From positions 1 to 64,000 of the forward strand of contig CANAQK010000002.1 in assembly GCA_947363605.1 (NCBI GenBank): a DNA stretch of 64,000 bases, read 5' to 3'. Positions 25,201 to 33,080 of this stretch are shown piece after piece (the first letter of the stretch is position 1; each line of letters begins with the position of its first letter). Position numbers and translations under genes: made by a program. The notes beneath the pieces are model-generated. The model was given only the letters and a program-made list of their open reading frames with translations, was not told the DNA's origin and ran no database searches. The DNA comes from an uncultured Clostridia bacterium (lineage in GTDB: Bacteria > Bacillota > Clostridia > Oscillospirales > Ruminococcaceae).

Positions 25201-25752
25201 GGCAGTCTTCTCGGAGCGAAACAGCATGGCCACATGGAAGCCATCGGCTACGACCTCTATATCCGTCTGCTCTCCGACGCCATCGCCGAGAAAAAAGGTG
25301 AAAAACCCGCCCTCGAATCCGCCGAATGCCTGATAGACCTCCGCCTGAACGCCCATATCCCCGAAAATTACATCGCCGAAACGGCCCAGCGGATCGACGT
25401 CTACAAAAAAATCGCCGCCATCAAAACCCCTGAGGACTCCCTCGACGTCACCGACGAGCTCATCGACCGCTTCGGCGACCCGCCCCCCTCTGTCCTCTCC
25501 CTGCTGGACGTCGCCCTCCTGCGCAATACCCTTGCCGCCAAGGGCTTCGAGGAAATAGGCGAAAAACCCCAGGGCGTCTTCCTCTATCCCCGCCGGCTCG
25601 ATCTGGAAATTACCGGAAAACTTACCGCCGCCCTGGGGGGCCGGGTGCTGGTAAATGCCTCCAACCGGCCCTACATCCACATCAAACCCGCCCCGAATAC
25701 GCGGGCCTCCGCCCTGGAAATCCTGCGCGAAGCCGCCGCCGCCCTTGGATAG
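22300..25752 (+). CDS. mfd: transcription-repair coupling factor
   Basis: 1150 residues, full length. UvrB-homology region, then the RNA-polymerase-interaction domain (DLSPGDLVVHVSHGIGVFEG), superfamily 2 helicase motifs (GDVGFGKTEVAMRAAF Walker A; IVDEEQRFGVKHKE Walker B; LTLSATPIPRTLNM; QLRGRVGRSGR motif VI) and a C-terminal TRCF domain. It displaces stalled RNA polymerase and recruits UvrA. Synonymous codon choice changes within the gene: CTG, CGG, GAG, CCG dominate to about 24.05 kb; CTC, CGC, GAA, CCC dominate from about 24.1 to 25.6 kb. The frame is intact throughout. 57 bases after pth. Confidence 0.97.
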   Translation: MKLLKRIANELPSYARLRENLEEGRTPTLLIGPSEVHKAHFLFSLSEDLGEPLLAVTHDEASARRITEDINAMNGGEEIAFLYPARDFVLRQAEVASREYEQIRLGVLARIQSGECRVAVASMEALLQHTLPPEKLAERTFTIDTESPCLVEELTRRLIRSGYENRVQVEGTAQFSVRGGIIDLYPPNCSAPVRIELWGDEIDTMASFDLQTQRRTEPVSRITVTPASEVLFDSPAELEKALEGLVQKTRNADAGKSFQMDLEKIRAGISLPSLDKYLALAYEHPATLFDYLPDAPVIFSEYASCKDRVKTYLWQQQEDQKQLLEEGELTRPLIAFDESLPYLLNQIPKRRTVFMDTFARSSQEIQFADLLSVNPVQTSYFSGELKLLREDVSPLLEQGGAVLLFAGTQKAAVALAHDLQGMGLPAEYAKDADAISYRKVMVFANNLSAGFEYPEIKVALITTGRPAETRKKAARFKKGKSLQSLTDLSPGDLVVHVSHGIGVFEGVHKLELQGVTKDYIKISYAGSDTLYVPVTQLDLVSKYIGAREDGKVRLNSLHSGEWQKTRQRAKKAVEDMADELIQLYARRMEAKGFAFSEDTEWQKDFEQRFPFDETEDQLRAAEEIKADMEKNHPMDRVLCGDVGFGKTEVAMRAAFKCVMDGKQCAVLCPTTILAWQHYQSFLKRFDAFPVTIEVLSRFRTPKQQKSILKKLKEGRIDIIIGTHRLVQRDVEFHDLGLAIVDEEQRFGVKHKERFKEMFTAIDMLTLSATPIPRTLNMAISGIRDMSTLEQPPQDRHPVQSYVLEYDLGVISDAIKKELRRGGQVYYIHNVIETIDLCASALHGRIPEARIAVAHGRMEEHELSEIWRQLLEREIDILICTTIIETGVDVANCNTLIIENADRMGLSQLYQLRGRVGRSGRRAFAYFTFTRGKTLSEIAAKRLSAIREFTRFGSGFHIAMRDLEIRGAGSLLGAKQHGHMEAIGYDLYIRLLSDAIAEKKGEKPALESAECLIDLRLNAHIPENYIAETAQRIDVYKKIAAIKTPEDSLDVTDELIDRFGDPPPSVLSLLDVALLRNTLAAKGFEEIGEKPQGVFLYPRRLDLEITGKLTAALGGRVLVNASNRPYIHIKPAPNTRASALEILREAAAALG

Positions 25753-25846
25753 TTAGGGGTTTTAAATGGGAAGTCCTCTTCCATGGAAAAAGAATTAGGC
25801 AAAACCGCCAAGTCCGCCAGAACTTGCAAAAAAAAATGAAAAACGC

Positions 25847-25875
25847 TTGCATTCCTTTCCGGGATGTGGTATAGT
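25847..25875 (+). promoter_or_regulatory. upstream promoter (P1) of the first Ig-like surface protein gene
   Basis: TTGCAT (25847-25852), 17-base spacer, TATAGT (25870-25875). It shares the context AAACGCTTGCATT with P2, so the promoter region looks duplicated. A GTTCAAG/CTTGAAC hairpin follows at about 25884-25906. Confidence 0.75.
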
Positions 25876-25975
25876 AAATGCAAGTTCAAGGGAATCGCTC
25901 TTGAACATGGGAATAACGCCATGAAAGAATCGCCTGCTTTTTTACAGCGACAGAGAGAAAACCTGTAAAAAACGC

Positions 25976-26004
25976 TTGCATTACTTGGGAATGTGTGGTA
26001 AGAT
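25976..26004 (+). promoter_or_regulatory. downstream promoter (P2) of the first Ig-like surface protein gene
   Basis: TTGCAT (25976-25981), 17-base spacer, TAAGAT (25999-26004), 129 bases after P1 with the same AAACGCTTGCATT context. The leader from P2 to the start codon is about 145 bases, long as for abundant surface proteins. Confidence 0.75.
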
Positions 26005-26153
26005 CATCTTATGGACGGGGTGTCAAAGAAAAGGACAGGTTTTGTTCGTACCCAGACGATTCAGGTTCTTTGCTTGGATAAACCATCCGCAAGACGGTTT
26101 ACATACACCAGTTGGCGTTATGTAAATGTATAATGAAGAAAGAGGTAATTGAC

Positions 26154-28052
26154 ATGAAGAAGAAAATTCTTTCTACTCTTCTTGCTGTAGCAATGTTTGC
26201 TTCCGTAGCTGTACCGGCTTTCGCGAAGGACACTTCTACTCAGGAAGGTGACCCGGCTAAAATCACCATGCTCGAGTTCAGAAAAGATGGCAAACCGCTG
26301 ACTTCCATCGACATCAAAGAGGACGAGGAAGTTCAGTTGCTCGACTACCTGATGGCTTGGGAAGACAAAGATACCCTGGTTCTGGACAAAAACCAGATCG
26401 TTTGGGAAATCCGTGACACCCAGTCCGTATTTACCATGGACAGCGAAGGCCACATCGTAGCAACCGAGCCGAAAGGTTCCGCTACTGTTATCGCTCGCGA
26501 TGGCGAAAAAGAGAAGGTTGTTGCAAAGCTGACCGTAAACGCAAAGCCGAACAACAGCGACACCTATGCAAACTCCTGGAAATTCAGCTCTGCAAACTAC
26601 GATTTCGTATTTGACAACCCGGATGGCAAACAGGATTCTGAGGGTCTGGAATTGAAGATCGTTTCTGTTCCGGATGGTTCGATCCTGACAGATGGCAACA
26701 AGGGTTCGATTGTATCTGCAGTAAGAACAGCACTTGCTGACAAAATTACTGTAGGTGATGGTTCCAGCGTTGCGGAGACCGAAGAGGTAACCAGAATTGC
26801 TCTGGACTTGAACAATGTTAATGGCAAGATCAACATTGGTATTGTTCCTACTTCACGTGAAACTGCAACTAAGACAACTTCTACAGATTACTTCAGCTTT
26901 GAACTCGTTGGCACCAAGGATAAAGCTGATCTGGCTATGAAGGCGCTTGAGGATAAAACCTCCGAGAATACTCTTCTCTTCAGCTTTGGTAGCCAAAACT
27001 ATGCATTGAAGGTTGAGAAGGATACAACTGATAAGGCTGGCAATACCCTGATCCTGACCTTTAGTGAGAAAGTTGAAAAGCTGAATCCTGCAGATGTTTC
27101 CAAGGCTCTGGGTCTGCACAAAGATATTAAAGTTACAGTAACTACTGTTAAGGTGCCGAAGGCTACTGCAACAATTGCACTGCCGGCTGGTATGACTATC
27201 AATGATATTTTGTGGGATGATTATAATAGTCCGGATGGTGATACGTCAGATAGTGCTATTCGCTTCAAAATCGACAAAAAATATCTGGATGCAGACACTT
27301 ATGAGGATCTGAAAGAAGGTCAGAAACTCAGCATTACTGCTGTACAGGAAGACTTCGAGAATAAAAATGGCGATCCGATCAAGAATGTAACTGCTAAGAC
27401 CAACCTGATCGTTAAGAAAGCAATCAACACCACGAAAGTTTCTGTTCTGCCGAACAAAACTATCGAAGTTGGTGAAACCTTCAAACTGGGTGATACTCTG
27501 GGCTGGGGCAACTCCAAAGCTAACGTTCTGAAAGGCGTTAGGAGATGGTACGAAGCTCCGCTGAGCAATGCTACTTCTGTTGACGACTACGCGATCGTAA
27601 ATGATGACGGCGTTGTAACCGGCGTTAAGACTGGTAAGAATAGAATCTATGTTGAGTCCAACGGCGGCATGACCGCATACTGCACCGTAACCGTTGTTCC
27701 GAAAGGCACCGTTGACAAGATCGATGATCACAACGCAGTTCTGAAAGTTAAAGATGTAACCGTTACCGTTGGCGGTACCCAGTGGATCGATATGTACAAC
27801 ATCGACGCTGACTCCATCGTTAAATGGACATCTTCTGACGAGGCAATTGCTAAGATCGTTGGCAACAGCGAGAACAAAGGCGCTAAAGTTTGGGGTCTGA
27901 AAGAGGGCACTGCTACTCTGACTCTGACTGTAGACGGCGACGTAGCAGCTACTCTGAATGTAACTGTTAAAGGCGCAGCTACCACTCCGAGCAAACCGGA
28001 CGCAACCGGCAACGCTCAGACTGGTGACACCCTGTTCTCCAACCTGTTCTAA
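26154..28052 (+). CDS. secreted Ig-like-domain protein A (abundant surface protein-like)
   Basis: 632 residues from the ATG at 26154, which follows AGAGGT; MKKKILSTLLAVAMFASVAVPAFA is a classic signal peptide with cleavage after AFA. The mature protein is beta-rich with Big2-type Ig-like repeats (IVATEPKGSATVIARDGE; VVTGVKTGKNRIYVESNGG; VWGLKEGTATLTLTVDGD). The C-terminus is a Pro/Lys linker ending NAQTGDTLFSNLF, resembling a sorting TGD motif but without the membrane span and basic tail. There are no SLH domains. Codons are biased to GTT, GTA, GCA, AAC and GGC, unlike neighbours, as in highly expressed genes. Tandem paralogue downstream. An S-layer or matrix role is inferred. Confidence 0.8.
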   Translation: MKKKILSTLLAVAMFASVAVPAFAKDTSTQEGDPAKITMLEFRKDGKPLTSIDIKEDEEVQLLDYLMAWEDKDTLVLDKNQIVWEIRDTQSVFTMDSEGHIVATEPKGSATVIARDGEKEKVVAKLTVNAKPNNSDTYANSWKFSSANYDFVFDNPDGKQDSEGLELKIVSVPDGSILTDGNKGSIVSAVRTALADKITVGDGSSVAETEEVTRIALDLNNVNGKINIGIVPTSRETATKTTSTDYFSFELVGTKDKADLAMKALEDKTSENTLLFSFGSQNYALKVEKDTTDKAGNTLILTFSEKVEKLNPADVSKALGLHKDIKVTVTTVKVPKATATIALPAGMTINDILWDDYNSPDGDTSDSAIRFKIDKKYLDADTYEDLKEGQKLSITAVQEDFENKNGDPIKNVTAKTNLIVKKAINTTKVSVLPNKTIEVGETFKLGDTLGWGNSKANVLKGVRRWYEAPLSNATSVDDYAIVNDDGVVTGVKTGKNRIYVESNGGMTAYCTVTVVPKGTVDKIDDHNAVLKVKDVTVTVGGTQWIDMYNIDADSIVKWTSSDEAIAKIVGNSENKGAKVWGLKEGTATLTLTVDGDVAATLNVTVKGAATTPSKPDATGNAQTGDTLFSNLF

Positions 28053-28092
28053 TTGAACTCAAACAAATCCGGATTTATCCGGTAAACAGAGA

Positions 28093-28122
28093 AGGCAGAT
28101 ACGCAAGTATCTGCCTTTTTTG
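28093..28122 (+). terminator. terminator of Ig-like protein A gene
   Basis: AGGCAGATAC-GCAA-GTATCTGCCT followed by TTTTT. Confidence 0.95.
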
Positions 28123-28193
28123 CGTGTTTGGAAAAATTTTTGCCGGATTCGGGATTGGATCGCTGAGAAATAAATGTAAATTGAGATAGATAG

Positions 28194-28222
28194 TTGCCAA
28201 GCGGATTGAAACCTGATATACT
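28194..28222 (+). promoter_or_regulatory. promoter of Ig-like protein B gene
   Basis: TTGCCA (28194-28199), 17-base spacer, TATACT (28217-28222). The ~130-base leader has the hairpin CGGGGG/CCCCCG (near 28233-28258). Confidence 0.7.
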
Positions 28223-28356
28223 CCGTAATTGTTCGGGGGACACAAACAAACACCCCCGGGGGAGACGGAAAACAGAAGGTCAGAAAACAGAACTCTGAAT
28301 CATTCGAACTCAATGAAAAAGAAAATCTGAAAAGAGAAAAAGAGAGGTATTTGAGT

Positions 28357-30240
28357 ATGAAAAAGAAAGTTCTTTCCGCTGTAATGGCCGCTATGATGAT
28401 CGCTTCTATGGCAGTTCCCGCTTTCGCGAGCGACACCTCCACCCAGGCAGGCGATCCCTCTAAAGTGACCCGGATTGAATTCAGCAAAAACTCCTATGAA
28501 ATGAAACAGGACGTTGAAAAAGACTTCGCAGAAGAAATTCGTGTTTACGAGACCGATGATAAATTGATCCTGGACAACAACCAGCTGGTATGGGAGCTGG
28601 AAGGCGATTCCACCGCTTTCTCAATCGAGGGTTCCCGCGTAGTCGCACTGGAGAAGAGCGGCACCGCAACCCTGACCGTTAAAGACGGTGAAACCGGAAA
28701 AATCAGCGCGAAAGTAACCCTGACCGCTGTTCCGAACCCGATCAAACAGTATGCGACTTCTTACAAATTCGGTTCGACCACCAATAAAATCCCGGTTGGC
28801 GACCATGCGCAGGATTACACCTTCCGTGTATATCCGATTCCGGCAGGTTCTTCCTGGGGCGTGAATGAGAACGCTGTCCGCAGCGAGATTGAGAACCGCG
28901 TAAATGCTGTTCTGGGTCTGGGAAGCGGTACGCCGGCGGCGAACAAATCCGCAGCAAAAGCAAAAACAACCGTTACTTTTGAAGATATCGCAGCAGATCA
29001 GATCATTGCAAACGATATCCTGAAAATGACGATGGGCGATTTCAGCGCAAGCATCGCTGTAACCGCAGGCCAGAAAATGGGTAAAGAAGACCTGGCGAAA
29101 GCATTTGCGAAAGCATTTGGCAAACGGAAGATTGACAACCTGGTATTTACCGCAGAAGTAGACAAAACCACTCCGGCACAGGTAAACCTGGTTGCGGAGA
29201 ATGAGGCGCCTTACCGCGGCACTCTGCTGAACAGCGGTTCTCCGGTATCCATGAGCTATGGCAAACCGGATAAGAACATCACTGCTCCGGCAGCTCCGGC
29301 GGTTGCGTTTACCAATGGCAGCCGTGAAGTCAACACTTATGAGACCGGCGTTTACTTCAAAGAGATCGACGCAGATGATAACAACGCAATGGTATTCCAG
29401 ATTGACGCAGAGGTTCTGTTCGACGCAGTAGGTGCAGAGAACGCAGCAAATGCGATGCTGAACTACAATGACAAGAACATGATTTCTTCCTTCAACGGCA
29501 TTGATGTGAACAAAAACCAGGATGTACAGACCAACGTTACTTTCACCAGCCAGGAATACAACAATCCGAAAAACGTCAAAGCAGTAACGAAGTTCTCCTT
29601 CACCGAGGCGAAGAAATACGATACGATCGGCCTGCCGTCCAGCAAGACCATCCATGTCGGCGACAAGCTGAACCTGGGCGAGCTGCTCAAACTGGGCGCA
29701 TCCGACGCGAACGTTAACAGCAAGGTTTCCTGGACAGAGGAATCCATGGACAACTCCGATATTTCGGACTATGCAATTGTTGAGGACGGGATTGTTACCG
29801 GTGTAGCTGTCGGTACCAATAAGATTGTAGCTACCCTGGAGAACGGCTCGACCGCTACTACGATTGTGAAGGTTGTTCCGTACGGCCAGAAAATCGAAGA
29901 CACTGACAGCAGCGTTTCGGCAAAAGACGTTACGGTTTCTGTTGGTTCCAGCCAGTGGATTGACCTGAAAAACGTAGATGCAGACTCGAAAGTAGAGTGG
30001 AAAGCAGACGACGCGTCCATGGTAAAAGTCATGGTCAACGACACAAACAAAGGCCTGAAGATCCTTGGTGTGAAAGCAGGCAGCACCACTGTAACCATCT
30101 TGGTTGACGGTGTAGAATTGGCGAAGATTTCGGTCAGCGTCAAAGGTGCGAGCGATTCCAAACCGAGCAAACCGGGTGCAACCAACAACGCACAGACCGG
30201 CGACTCCATCTTCTCGGGCCTGTTCTCCAGCCTGTTCTAA
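28357..30240 (+). CDS. secreted Ig-like-domain protein B, paralogue of A
   Basis: 627 residues from the ATG at 28357 with AGAGAGG eight bases upstream. The signal peptide ends PAFA, and the mature N-terminus SDTSTQAGDPSKVTRIEF is nearly the same as in protein A (KDTSTQEGDPAKITMLEF). The layout is the same: Big2-like repeats (VVALEKSGTATLTVKDGE; IVTGVAVGTNKIVATLENG; ILGVKAGSTTVTILVDGV) and a Ser/Lys/Pro linker ending NAQTGDSIFSGLFSSLF. The central ~300 residues diverge strongly from A while both ends are conserved, as expected of surface-exposed regions. Its own promoter and terminator allow independent expression. Confidence 0.8.
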   Translation: MKKKVLSAVMAAMMIASMAVPAFASDTSTQAGDPSKVTRIEFSKNSYEMKQDVEKDFAEEIRVYETDDKLILDNNQLVWELEGDSTAFSIEGSRVVALEKSGTATLTVKDGETGKISAKVTLTAVPNPIKQYATSYKFGSTTNKIPVGDHAQDYTFRVYPIPAGSSWGVNENAVRSEIENRVNAVLGLGSGTPAANKSAAKAKTTVTFEDIAADQIIANDILKMTMGDFSASIAVTAGQKMGKEDLAKAFAKAFGKRKIDNLVFTAEVDKTTPAQVNLVAENEAPYRGTLLNSGSPVSMSYGKPDKNITAPAAPAVAFTNGSREVNTYETGVYFKEIDADDNNAMVFQIDAEVLFDAVGAENAANAMLNYNDKNMISSFNGIDVNKNQDVQTNVTFTSQEYNNPKNVKAVTKFSFTEAKKYDTIGLPSSKTIHVGDKLNLGELLKLGASDANVNSKVSWTEESMDNSDISDYAIVEDGIVTGVAVGTNKIVATLENGSTATTIVKVVPYGQKIEDTDSSVSAKDVTVSVGSSQWIDLKNVDADSKVEWKADDASMVKVMVNDTNKGLKILGVKAGSTTVTILVDGVELAKISVSVKGASDSKPSKPGATNNAQTGDSIFSGLFSSLF

Positions 30241-30290
30241 GCCGAACATACACATTTGAGAATTCCTGATAAAATATTCCTTCTTTTCAG

Positions 30291-30321
30291 AAAAAGCGGA
30301 CGCTTCGGCGTCCGCTTTTTT
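30291..30321 (+). terminator. terminator of Ig-like protein B gene
   Basis: AAAAAGCGGACGC-TTCG-GCGTCCGCTTTTTT. Confidence 0.95.
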
Positions 30322-30366
30322 GTGTCTAAAAATATTGTTCCAGTTGTGGCCGTCTGGCGTCAACGG

Positions 30367-30525
30367 CTTATACGAATTCTCAATAAAACGATGCAGTCGT
30401 TTTATTGAGCCGCAGAATGCGGTCCGGCGGCGCAGCCGCCAAGAATGTTGTCAATACTTTTCTTGGTGTGCCGCAGGCATGGCGGAGTAAAAAGATTTTA
30501 ATCTTTTTATCAAGAAACAGTATTA
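30367..30525 (-). repeat. family C multi-hairpin element, copy 1 (with internal insertion)
   Basis: On the minus strand it begins in the TAA stop of the phosphotransferase gene (TAATACTGTTTCTTGAT). Stems: AAAAAGATT/AATCTTTTT, GGCGGC/GCCGCC, ACCGCA/TGCGGC-like, and CTCAATAAAACGA/TCGTTTTATTGAG; it ends AATTCGTATAA. Compared with copies at 38517 and 45518 it has about 50 extra bases containing CCAAGAAAAGTATT/ACATTCTTGG. Confidence 0.85.
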
Positions 30526-31500
30526 TTTAGCCGCACTATTTTCTAAGAGTTGAATTTTGAAATGCAGTTTCTTCCTCAGCTCCATCATCCAGTCCGGCTC
30601 GTCGGGATATTCTTCAGCGACACAGCGGATCAATCTTGCATAGGAATACAAATTGCAAAACCGCCGCATCAGTTTTAATTTTTCGGCATAATCGGTTTCC
30701 AACGTTTTTATACTTTGATATCCTTGCAGGAAAGCCGCCTTCGTACTTGACCGCCTGCCTTCGGGGATGTTCTCCAACAGCCCGTCCAACGCCTGCTCCA
30801 AATCAACCAGAAAAAAGTGATACATACCATCTTCAAAATCAATCGCGGTGCAGTATTGCTTGTTTTCATCCCAAAACACATTATCGGGTTCGAAGTCATA
30901 ATGAACTAATCCGAAGGTATCGCCCGTCTGTGGGAGTTCGTCCAATGCCTGCCGGACTTCCTCCAGCTCTGTCAGCATTCTGCCTGGTGCATGGTATTTT
31001 TCCAGTGTTTTTCCGATCCATGACAGGATATCGGGATAGGCCCATTTCCTGATCCCCGGGGTATATTCGGCGGACAACAGATGAAGCCGACCCAAAGCTT
31101 TTCCATATGCGTACAGAATCGCGCGGTTACAGTCGGTATCTTCAATAGGAATTCCGTCAACGCCTTTAAAAGCACTGGCATAATAGCTTCCCCAATTTGA
31201 ATCCAGCGTGATCACGAGTTCGCCCGAATGGGACGGAACTGGAATGACGGCGGGATAATTCCTATTTTGCAGATAACACAGGAATTCCAATTCGCCTTTC
31301 AAATTATTTTCTATTTTTTCTGATACAGGGGAAAGGCGCAGGAAGTACCGGGTTCCCTGCCATGAGAAAGGGTAGACCGCATTGGACGAAATACGAAACT
31401 GCTGTAAAGCCCCGTCCAGCGTGTCCGTATCGTGGTCCCAGTTTTTCAAGGCGAATTTTGCAAGCTCATAATTTTCGCAAAGGTATTTTAATTTTAGCAT
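30523..31500 (-). CDS. aminoglycoside-phosphotransferase-fold kinase
   Basis: 325 residues from the ATG at 31500, preceded by AGAAAGGA. VHYDFEPDN is the catalytic HxDxxxxN loop and AIDFEDG the metal-binding DFE/DFD motif of the APH/choline-kinase fold. The N-lobe (FRISSNAVYPFSWQGTRYFLRLSP) has the usual strand order with the ATP-binding Arg/Lys in FLR. Relatives phosphorylate aminoglycosides, homoserine or other small hydroxyl compounds; nothing here fixes the substrate, and resistance should not be assumed. The gene is AT-richer than its neighbours and sits between a MITE (23 bases upstream) and a family C element (at its stop), suggesting an acquired segment. Confidence 0.75.
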   Translation of the reverse strand: MLKLKYLCENYELAKFALKNWDHDTDTLDGALQQFRISSNAVYPFSWQGTRYFLRLSPVSEKIENNLKGELEFLCYLQNRNYPAVIPVPSHSGELVITLDSNWGSYYASAFKGVDGIPIEDTDCNRAILYAYGKALGRLHLLSAEYTPGIRKWAYPDILSWIGKTLEKYHAPGRMLTELEEVRQALDELPQTGDTFGLVHYDFEPDNVFWDENKQYCTAIDFEDGMYHFFLVDLEQALDGLLENIPEGRRSSTKAAFLQGYQSIKTLETDYAEKLKLMRRFCNLYSYARLIRCVAEEYPDEPDWMMELRKKLHFKIQLLENSAAK

Positions 31501-31522
31501 ATAAGTCCTTTCTGAAGCGCAG

Positions 31523-31682
31523 GGGCTGTTTGAAAAATCGAAATTTTCGTCTTTTTCTACAAGCAACGGTGAATGCTGCGTTAAAAATACTCGGAATCCG
31601 GCAAGGATTCCTGCGTTTTTTGCCTTGCATTCTCCTGCTGTTTGCGAAAAAACAGGTCATTTCTCTATTTTCAAACAAGCCC
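31523..31682. mobile_element. MITE-like element with terminal inverted repeats
   Basis: 160 bases with ends GGGCTGTTTGAAAA (31523-31536) and TTTTCAAACAAGCCC (31668-31682), inverted copies differing by one indel. No transposase; the internal frame on either strand is Arg/Lys/Phe-rich and not credible as a gene. It ends 22 bases from the phosphotransferase start codon, so transcription of that gene must begin in or cross the element. Confidence 0.7.
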
Positions 31683-31974
31683 TAGGCTTCGATCCGTCAA
31701 CATGAAATCACCTCATATTTTTCGGATTTATCACGGCTTATATTCTTTTGATATGCTTTCATGCCAATCGCCTTCTTTCGGTCGGAATTCTAAGAGCCCT
31801 TATTTCTAGGGTCGTTCGGGGGTTTGCGGATACAGGCTCTGGATACAGTGTATCACGCGGAAGCAGCGAAGGCAAGGAAATCTTTTGCAGGAGCCGTGTG
31901 CTGTTTGAAGAGCTTATCCCTATTCCGTGCAAAAAGGAAAGGCGGATGCAACAATCTTTTTCGCAGATACGGCC

Positions 31975-32003
31975 TTGCATTTTGTCCGGAGGGACGGTAT
32001 AAT
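31975..32003 (+). promoter_or_regulatory. manA-glucokinase promoter
   Basis: TTGCAT (31975-31980), 17-base spacer, TATAAT (31998-32003), 88 bases before manA. The stretch 31683-31974 between the MITE and this promoter holds no supported gene. Confidence 0.7.
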
Positions 32004-32091
32004 AATAAATAGATTGTTTCCCTAAATTGGAAAAGGCAGGGTTGCGTTTATCTTGTGCAGAATAGACAGATTTGAAAGGAATGAATGGTGT

Positions 32092-33054
32092 ATGTATCCA
32101 ATGAAATTGACCGCGCCGCTGAAGGATTACATCTGGGGCGGCACCAAGCTGAAAGAGGAATTCGGTAAGGCTTCCGATTTGGAGAAGGTGGCGGAGGCTT
32201 GGGAGCTTTCCTGCCATAAAGACGGCAGTTCGGTGATCGAAAACGGCAGGTTCGCCGGCAAAACGCTGCCGGAATTCATTGAGTCTGTCGGGAAAAAAGT
32301 GCTGGGAACCAACTGCGAACGGTTTGAGAACTTTCCGGTGCTGATTAAATTGATCGATGCAAAGGATAACCTTTCGGTTCAGGTTCATCCGAACAACGAG
32401 TACGCCATGCGGGTAGAAGGCGAATATGGCAAAACTGAGATGTGGTATATCGTGGACTGTGAGCCGGGCGCGGGCCTGCTGTATGGATTCAAGCGCGAGA
32501 TCAGCAAGGAGGAATTTGCGGATCGGATCGCCAATAATACCCTGCTGGAAGTCACCAACTTTGTTGAGGTGAAAAAAGGCGATTGCTTCTTTATTGAGGC
32601 AGGCACCCTTCATGCCATCGGCAAAGGGATTCTGATTGCGGAGATCCAGCAGAATTCGAATACGACCTACCGGATCTACGATTACGGCCGGGTGGGCAAC
32701 GATGGGAAGCCCCGTGAACTGCACGTGGAAAAAGCCAAGGATGTAACCCACCTGGTTCCGCCGACACGGCCGACACGGCCCCAGGGTGAATCCGAGCAGA
32801 AAGACGGCTATGTCCGCACCCTGCTTTCTTCCTGTGAATATTTTACAGTCCATGCGCTGGATGTAGAGGTCTGCGCGAACCTGCAGGCAGGCCCGGAGTC
32901 CTTCCATTCACTGATGTGCCTGGACGGCAGCTTCAAGCTGCTCAGCAAGCGGGGGGATTTGGAATTCGGTAAAGGGGACAGCATCTTCCTGGAAGCCGGT
33001 TACGGCGCTTATCGTTTGGAAGGAACGGGCGAAGTTGTCCTTACAACGGTATAA
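32092..33054 (+). CDS. manA: mannose-6-phosphate isomerase, class I
   Basis: 320 residues from the ATG at 32092, with AAAGGA a little upstream (an ATG at 32101 is an alternative). It interconverts mannose 6-phosphate and fructose 6-phosphate with a zinc ion. QVHPNNEYA and TEMWYIVD hold the zinc Gln/His and Glu, and AGTLHAIG the second His; QQNSNTTYRIYDYGR is the type I active-site segment. Followed 26 bases later by a ROK glucokinase, forming a hexose-phosphate entry pair. Confidence 0.93.
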   Translation: MYPMKLTAPLKDYIWGGTKLKEEFGKASDLEKVAEAWELSCHKDGSSVIENGRFAGKTLPEFIESVGKKVLGTNCERFENFPVLIKLIDAKDNLSVQVHPNNEYAMRVEGEYGKTEMWYIVDCEPGAGLLYGFKREISKEEFADRIANNTLLEVTNFVEVKKGDCFFIEAGTLHAIGKGILIAEIQQNSNTTYRIYDYGRVGNDGKPRELHVEKAKDVTHLVPPTRPTRPQGESEQKDGYVRTLLSSCEYFTVHALDVEVCANLQAGPESFHSLMCLDGSFKLLSKRGDLEFGKGDSIFLEAGYGAYRLEGTGEVVLTTV

Positions 33055-33080
33055 TTGGAAAGAAAGGAAGCAGATAGCAG

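Noticed and set aside
31466..31678. 70-residue Arg/Lys-rich frame
   Set aside because: It is contained within the MITE-like element and reads its inverted repeats; such frames recur with the element rather than encoding a protein.
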